A program made the translations under genes and the position numbers. A stretch of DNA of 64,000 bases from Kitasatospora atroaurantiaca (lineage in GTDB: Bacteria > Actinomycetota > Actinomycetes > Streptomycetales > Streptomycetaceae), in NCBI RefSeq assembly GCF_007828955.1, contig NZ_VIVR01000001.1, positions 3,844,001 to 3,908,000 on the forward strand. Direction: 5' to 3'. Shown piece after piece: positions 60,681 to 64,000 of the stretch. The notes below the pieces were generated by a model. It saw nothing but the letters and a program-made list of their open reading frames with translations, searched no databases and was not told the origin of the DNA. Every line of letters starts with the position of its first letter. Within the stretch, counting starts at the first letter, position 1.

Positions 60681-61372
60681 TCCTCCAGGCCCTCCTCGGC
60701 GCCTTCGTCCAGGGCGCGCAGCAACCGGAGCCGACGGCGGGCGACGGCCTTCTCGTCGTCGTCCAGCACGATGCGCTCCAGCCGGTCGACGCGGTCGGCC
60801 ATCGCGTCCAGCTTGCGGCTGTTGCTGCCGACCTCCGCGACGAGGGAGTTGAGTACCGGGATCACCGCCGTGGCGACGACGCCCCGCACCACGTTCTCGG
60901 CGATCCGCGCCACGGCCGCGTCGATCGTCCCCTCGAGCGGCTGGACGAGGTTTTCCACAGGCTGGACCACCGGGGCGCTCCGCCCGGCCTGCTCCGCGTC
61001 CAGCAGGTGGCACCGCACCTGACGTGCGATGTCGCTGTCCCGGAGGAGCATCGCGACGTTCAGCACGGTGCGCCGGGTGAAGAGCGCGATGGACCGGGCA
61101 CGGGACTGGATCCCACAGACCTCCTTCAAGGAGGCCAGTCGGCTGCCCGTGGCCACCCGGTAGCCGTTCGAGGTCAGCTCGGCCCGGTGGTCGACGACCA
61201 GCGAGTAGACGGCCTTCTCGCTCACGTCGAAGTACGCCGCCACGCTCTCGGTGGTCACGTGCACCCCGTCCGGGAGCAGCATGAGCGCCCTCACCCGGTC
61301 CAGCACCTCGACCCGCTCGGCCACCCGGGCCCGCATGGTCGGGGACTCCAGCAACACGGCTTCCACAGACAT
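60668..61372 (-). CDS. Putative DNA-binding protein, phage-regulator-like
   Basis: A 234-residue soluble protein I cannot assign to a named family with certainty. An N-terminal part has a helix-turn-helix-like segment (HVTTESVAAYFDVSEKAVYSLVVDHRAEL, about 38-66). The middle, RARSIALFTRRTVLNVAMLLRDSDIARQVRCHLLDAEQ, resembles a motif found in phage antirepressor/KilA-type regulators. The C-terminus is a probable coiled coil (SNSRKLDAMADRVDRLERIVLDDDEKAVARRR). GGAAGGAG supports the ATG at 61372. No phage genes are nearby. Confidence 0.7.
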   Translation of the reverse strand: MSVEAVLLESPTMRARVAERVEVLDRVRALMLLPDGVHVTTESVAAYFDVSEKAVYSLVVDHRAELTSNGYRVATGSRLASLKEVCGIQSRARSIALFTRRTVLNVAMLLRDSDIARQVRCHLLDAEQAGRSAPVVQPVENLVQPLEGTIDAAVARIAENVVRGVVATAVIPVLNSLVAEVGSNSRKLDAMADRVDRLERIVLDDDEKAVARRRLRLLRALDEGAEEGLEELPV

Positions 61373-61509
61373 GATCACTCGCTCCTTCCGAGAGAGGAGA
61401 CCGTCCCCTCCCTCGGATGGAGCAACGCCACCGTTGATCAGCCAGTCACACCTACTGCCCGGCAATACACGATCGAGCGGAAGTGCTAAAGCGACTCACG
61501 CCCCAGCCG

Positions 61510-62997
61510 TCACTGCTGCCCCGCCCACCACTCCTTGAGCACCGCGACCGCCGCCTCGTGCTCCATCGGCCCGTGCTCCAGACGCAACTCCAGCAGGTGC
61601 TTGTACGCCTTGCCGACCTGCGGGCCCGGCTTCAGGCCGAGCAGCTCCATGATCTGGTTGCCGTCCAGCGCCGGGCGGATGGCGTCCAGCTCCTCCTGCT
61701 CCCTGAGCTCCTCGATCCGCTTCTCCAGCGAGTCGTAGGTGCGGGACAGGGCGGCCGCCTTCTTGCGGTTGCGGGTGGTGCAGTCGGAGCGGGTCAGCTT
61801 GTGCAGACGCTCCAGCAGCGGCCCGGCATCGGTGATGTACCGGCGGACCGCGGAGTCCGTCCACTCGCCGCTGCCGTACCCGTGGAAGCGCAGGTGCAGC
61901 TCGACCAGGCGGGAGACCTCGTCGATGAGCTCCTTGGAGTACTTGAGTTCCCGCATCCGCTTGCGGGTCATCTTGGCGCCGACGACCTCGTGGTGGTGGA
62001 AGGACACCCGGCCGTCCAGCTCGAAGCGCCGGGTGCGCGGCTTGCCGATGTCGTGCAGCAGCGCGGCCAGCCGCAGGGTCAGGTCCGGGCCGTCCTGCTC
62101 CAGGGCGATGGCCTGCTCGAGGACGGTGAGCGAGTGCTCGTAGACGTCCTTGTGGCGGTGGTGCTCGTCGCTCTCCAGCCGCAGCGCGGGCAGCTCCGGC
62201 AGGACGTGGTCGGCGAGGCCGGTGTCGACCAGCAGCCGCAGTCCCTTCACCGGGTGGTCCGCGAGCAGCAGCTTGTTCAGCTCGGCCTGCACCCGCTCGG
62301 CGGAGACGATGGTGATCCGCTCGGCCATCGCGGTCATCGCCACGACCACCTCGGGGACCGGGGTGAAGTCCAGCTGAGCGGCGAAGCGCGCGGCCCGCAT
62401 CATCCGCAGCGGGTCGTCGGAGAAGGACTCCTCCGGGGTCGCCGGCGTCCGCAGCACGCGCGCCTCGAGATCGTCCAGGCCGTGGTGCGGGTCGACGAAG
62501 CCGCGTCCGGGCAGGTCGACGGCCATCGCGTTGACGGTGAAGTCACGGCGGACCAGGTCCTGCTCGATGGTGTCGCCGTACGTCACCTCGGGCTTGCGCG
62601 AGGTGCGGTCGTACGCCTCGGAGCGGTACGTGGTGATCTCGATCAGGAAGCTGCCGTCGGACGTGTCCTTGCGGGCGCCCACCGTGCCGAAGGCGATACC
62701 GACGTCCCAGACCGCGTCGGCCCAGCCGCGGACCAGCTTGAGCACCTGCTCGGGGCGGGCGTCGGTGGTGAAGTCGAGGTCGTTGCCGAGCCGGCCCAGC
62801 AGCGCGTCGCGCACCGAGCCGCCGACCAGGGCCAGCCGGTGGCCGGCCGCCTGGAAGCGGCGGGCGATCTCGTCGGCGACCGGGGAGACGCGGAGCAGCT
62901 CCTGGAGGCCCAGGGCCTGCGCCTCGCTCAACCCTGGGACTGTGGCGGGGGTGGCAGTGCTGGAATGATTGGCGATGGGCTCATTGGCAGTGGACAC
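61510..62997 (-). CDS. cca: CCA-adding tRNA nucleotidyltransferase / poly(A)-polymerase family
   Basis: A 495-residue class II nucleotidyltransferase. LALVGGSVRDALLGRLGNDLDFTTDARPEQ holds the catalytic Asp pair, RRDFTVNAMAVD and DPLRMMRAARFAAQLDF follow, and an HD domain (LLHDIGKPRTRRF, VSFHHHEVVGAKMTRKRM) is fused. It matures or repairs tRNA 3-prime ends. In S. coelicolor the cognate was studied as a possible poly(A) polymerase but behaves as the CCA enzyme (from memory). GTG start, weak ribosome site. Divergent from the DUF6049 gene. Confidence 0.95.
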   Translation of the reverse strand: MSTANEPIANHSSTATPATVPGLSEAQALGLQELLRVSPVADEIARRFQAAGHRLALVGGSVRDALLGRLGNDLDFTTDARPEQVLKLVRGWADAVWDVGIAFGTVGARKDTSDGSFLIEITTYRSEAYDRTSRKPEVTYGDTIEQDLVRRDFTVNAMAVDLPGRGFVDPHHGLDDLEARVLRTPATPEESFSDDPLRMMRAARFAAQLDFTPVPEVVVAMTAMAERITIVSAERVQAELNKLLLADHPVKGLRLLVDTGLADHVLPELPALRLESDEHHRHKDVYEHSLTVLEQAIALEQDGPDLTLRLAALLHDIGKPRTRRFELDGRVSFHHHEVVGAKMTRKRMRELKYSKELIDEVSRLVELHLRFHGYGSGEWTDSAVRRYITDAGPLLERLHKLTRSDCTTRNRKKAAALSRTYDSLEKRIEELREQEELDAIRPALDGNQIMELLGLKPGPQVGKAYKHLLELRLEHGPMEHEAAVAVLKEWWAGQQ

Positions 62998-63291
62998 GGC
63001 TCACAAGGGTACGTGCCCGGCCTCCCCCGGCGCCCGTCCGTTTTGCTGCGCACAGCTTCCGGCCCGCAACACTGCAAACCTGACAGCCTCGTTACCATGC
63101 CGGGGAGCACTTCTAGCTCGGCGGGGCGGGCCGCTCCGGTCCGGTGCGCTGCCCCGGTTCGGCATCGGTGCCTCGGTTCGGCGTCGGTGCCCCGGTTCGG
63201 CGCCGGCCGATGGCCGGGCCGTACGGCTGTTCATGCTGTACCTATTCATGAGCTGATCGACCAACGATCGAGAACGGCGAGGGCAAAGCGC
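62998..63291. promoter_or_regulatory. Divergent region between cca and the DUF6049 gene
   Basis: This 294-base region holds promoters in both directions and, at 63155-63206, a tandem repeat of CGGTTCGGCRTCGGTGCC units. A TTACCAT motif at 63091-63097 is a possible -10 on the plus strand. A further AT-richer patch around 63230-63275 precedes the GTG at 63292. Confidence 0.45.
63155..63206 (+). repeat. 2.7 copies of a 19-bp tandem repeat
   Basis: CGGTTCGGCATCGGTGCCT (63155-63173), CGGTTCGGCGTCGGTGCCC (63174-63192) and the partial CGGTTCGGCGCCGG (63193-63206). It lies in the cca/DUF6049 promoter region. It could arise by slippage or bind a regulator. Confidence 0.7.
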
Positions 63292-64000
63292 GTGAGCGAG
63301 CCGGCACGGCACTCGGGGCTGACAGCGTTCGGACGAACCGGACGCACCGGGCGTGTGGTCAAGCGGCTCGCCGCGCTGGCGGCGGGCAGCGCCGTGCTGC
63401 TCTCGGCCGCCCCGCCCGCCCTCGCCGCCGCCCCCGGCCGTACCGGTTTCGCCGAGGCCTCGGCCGACTACCCGGCGTCGGTGGCGATCGACACCGTCAC
63501 CCCGACGGTGGCCGGACAGAACGATCCCATCACGATCACGGGCCGGGTGGTCAACGCCGGCGGCGGCGAGCTCAAATCCGCTCACGCCGCGGTACGGGTC
63601 CCGCTCGGCGGCAAGTCGCTGCGCACCAGGAGCGACATCGCCCTGGTCGCGTCCCGCAACAACCCTTCCACCCAGGACGGGTCCGACCTGCAGAGCCCGC
63701 AGGCCGCCCTCGGTGACATCGGCGCCGGCCAGAGCCGCCCGTTCACCCTCCAGGTCACACCGGCGGACCTCACGATCAGCAAGGCCGGCGTGTACGAGCT
63801 CGCCGTGGACGTCTGGGGCGGCACCGCCGACAACGAGCGCATGCACGCCCTCGGCATCGCCCGTACCTTCCTGCCCTACAACGCCGAGCCGACCTCCAGG
63901 GCGACCCAGGTCGCCACCCTCTGGCCGCTCACCCACACGCCCGAGCTGGTCGCCCAGACCATGCCCGACAACGACCAGATGCCGGTGCTGCGCGACGACG
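63292..64000 (+). CDS. DUF6049-family secreted protein, N-terminal part
   Basis: The open frame from the GTG at 63292 runs off the right edge with 236 codons visible. A signal peptide (KRLAALAAGSAVLLSAAPPALAAAPG, cleavage near residue 50) leads to a beta-rich extracellular region (VAIDTVTPTVAGQNDPITITGRVVNAGGG, then an Ig-like domain). Its position next to cca and the sequence match large actinobacterial envelope proteins labelled DUF6049, which in S. coelicolor stand beside a MurJ-like flippase gene (from memory). Role unknown. The C-terminal membrane anchor is beyond the window. Confidence 0.82.
   Translation, partial: MSEPARHSGLTAFGRTGRTGRVVKRLAALAAGSAVLLSAAPPALAAAPGRTGFAEASADYPASVAIDTVTPTVAGQNDPITITGRVVNAGGGELKSAHAAVRVPLGGKSLRTRSDIALVASRNNPSTQDGSDLQSPQAALGDIGAGQSRPFTLQVTPADLTISKAGVYELAVDVWGGTADNERMHALGIARTFLPYNAEPTSRATQVATLWPLTHTPELVAQTMPDNDQMPVLRDD

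Noticed and set aside
60668-61372. Part of a prophage
   Set aside because: Only one phage-like gene. Neighbours are conserved core genes and no integrase or attachment site is seen.
63155-63206. Possible CRISPR repeats
   Set aside because: The units are adjoining without spacers and no cas genes are present.
1-64000. tRNA, rRNA genes or a biosynthetic gene cluster
   Set aside because: No cloverleaf or rRNA sequence was recognised, and no PKS, NRPS, terpene or lanthipeptide genes are present.

Overview
The window is chromosomal DNA of a high-GC actinomycete, Streptomyces or its close relative Kitasatospora. GC is very high with strong third-position C/G bias. There are GTG starts and purine-rich ribosome binding sites, mycothiol-type enzymes, an LAxTG sorting signal, a Bpa-type proteasome activator, a glycine-rich SSB and DnaB, and parS sites of the streptomycete type. 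Several blocks match, from memory, the gene order of the S. coelicolor core near oriC: rpsF-ssb-rpsR-rplI-MATE-dnaB, femX, ponA-PadR-ino1, the LppU/SCO3897 gene, cca and the DUF6049 gene. The replication origin is therefore probably not far away, but dnaA/dnaN are not in the window.

Layout. 1-11 kb: a truncated secreted-protein gene, an M48-like gene without its metal site, purD, an orphan SLATT membrane protein, a GntR regulator, a nitrilase-fold amidohydrolase, a mycothiol-dependent-isomerase-like gene, an MFS transporter and a secreted M64 peptidase. 11.7-16.4 kb: a three-gene MacAB-like export operon (fusion protein, ATPase, permease) and a BenE transporter. 16.6-23.4 kb: a sortase-anchored surface protein, the branched-chain keto acid dehydrogenase operon (E1alpha-E1beta-E2), a divergent NarL-type response regulator, and a phosphotransferase behind a strongly folded leader. 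23.4-29.6 kb: two paralogous Ser/Thr kinases, the proteasome activator Bpa, a membrane-anchored Ser/Pro-rich protein and a quinone oxidoreductase. 29.7-33.0 kb: a molybdenum-cofactor cluster whose last gene overlaps a potassium channel gene. 33.1-43.4 kb: MBL hydrolase, azoreductase/HxlR pair, polyprenol-phosphate-mannose synthase, manB and manA, followed by small enzymes (methyltransferase, oxidoreductase, GNAT, NADAR, RibD/DHFR-like).

43.5-64 kb is the replication and cell-envelope core: dnaB, a MATE transporter, the ribosomal/ssb operon, FemX, a racemase-fold protein, a GT87 mannosyltransferase-like protein, class A PBP, PadR, ino1, MFS, LppU-like, a putative DNA-binding protein, cca, and the start of a DUF6049 gene. 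The mannose genes (ppm, manB, manA, GT87), ino1 and the mycothiol-related genes all feed actinobacterial cell-envelope and thiol metabolism, but they are not in one operon.

The most interesting non-coding signals are these: six DnaA-box-like sites within 89 bp upstream of dnaB, plus a seventh inside the predicted MATE promoter; two perfect parS palindromes; a 138-nt nested inverted repeat that buries the ribosome binding site of a phosphotransferase gene; two copies, in opposite orientation, of a streptomycete intergenic hairpin repeat, one of them interrupted; and a ribosome-site-masking hairpin in front of rpsF. No rRNA, tRNA, CRISPR array, intact insertion sequence or prophage was seen. 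I did not find a clear new multi-gene system. The orphan SLATT gene and the leader RNA are the closest candidates.
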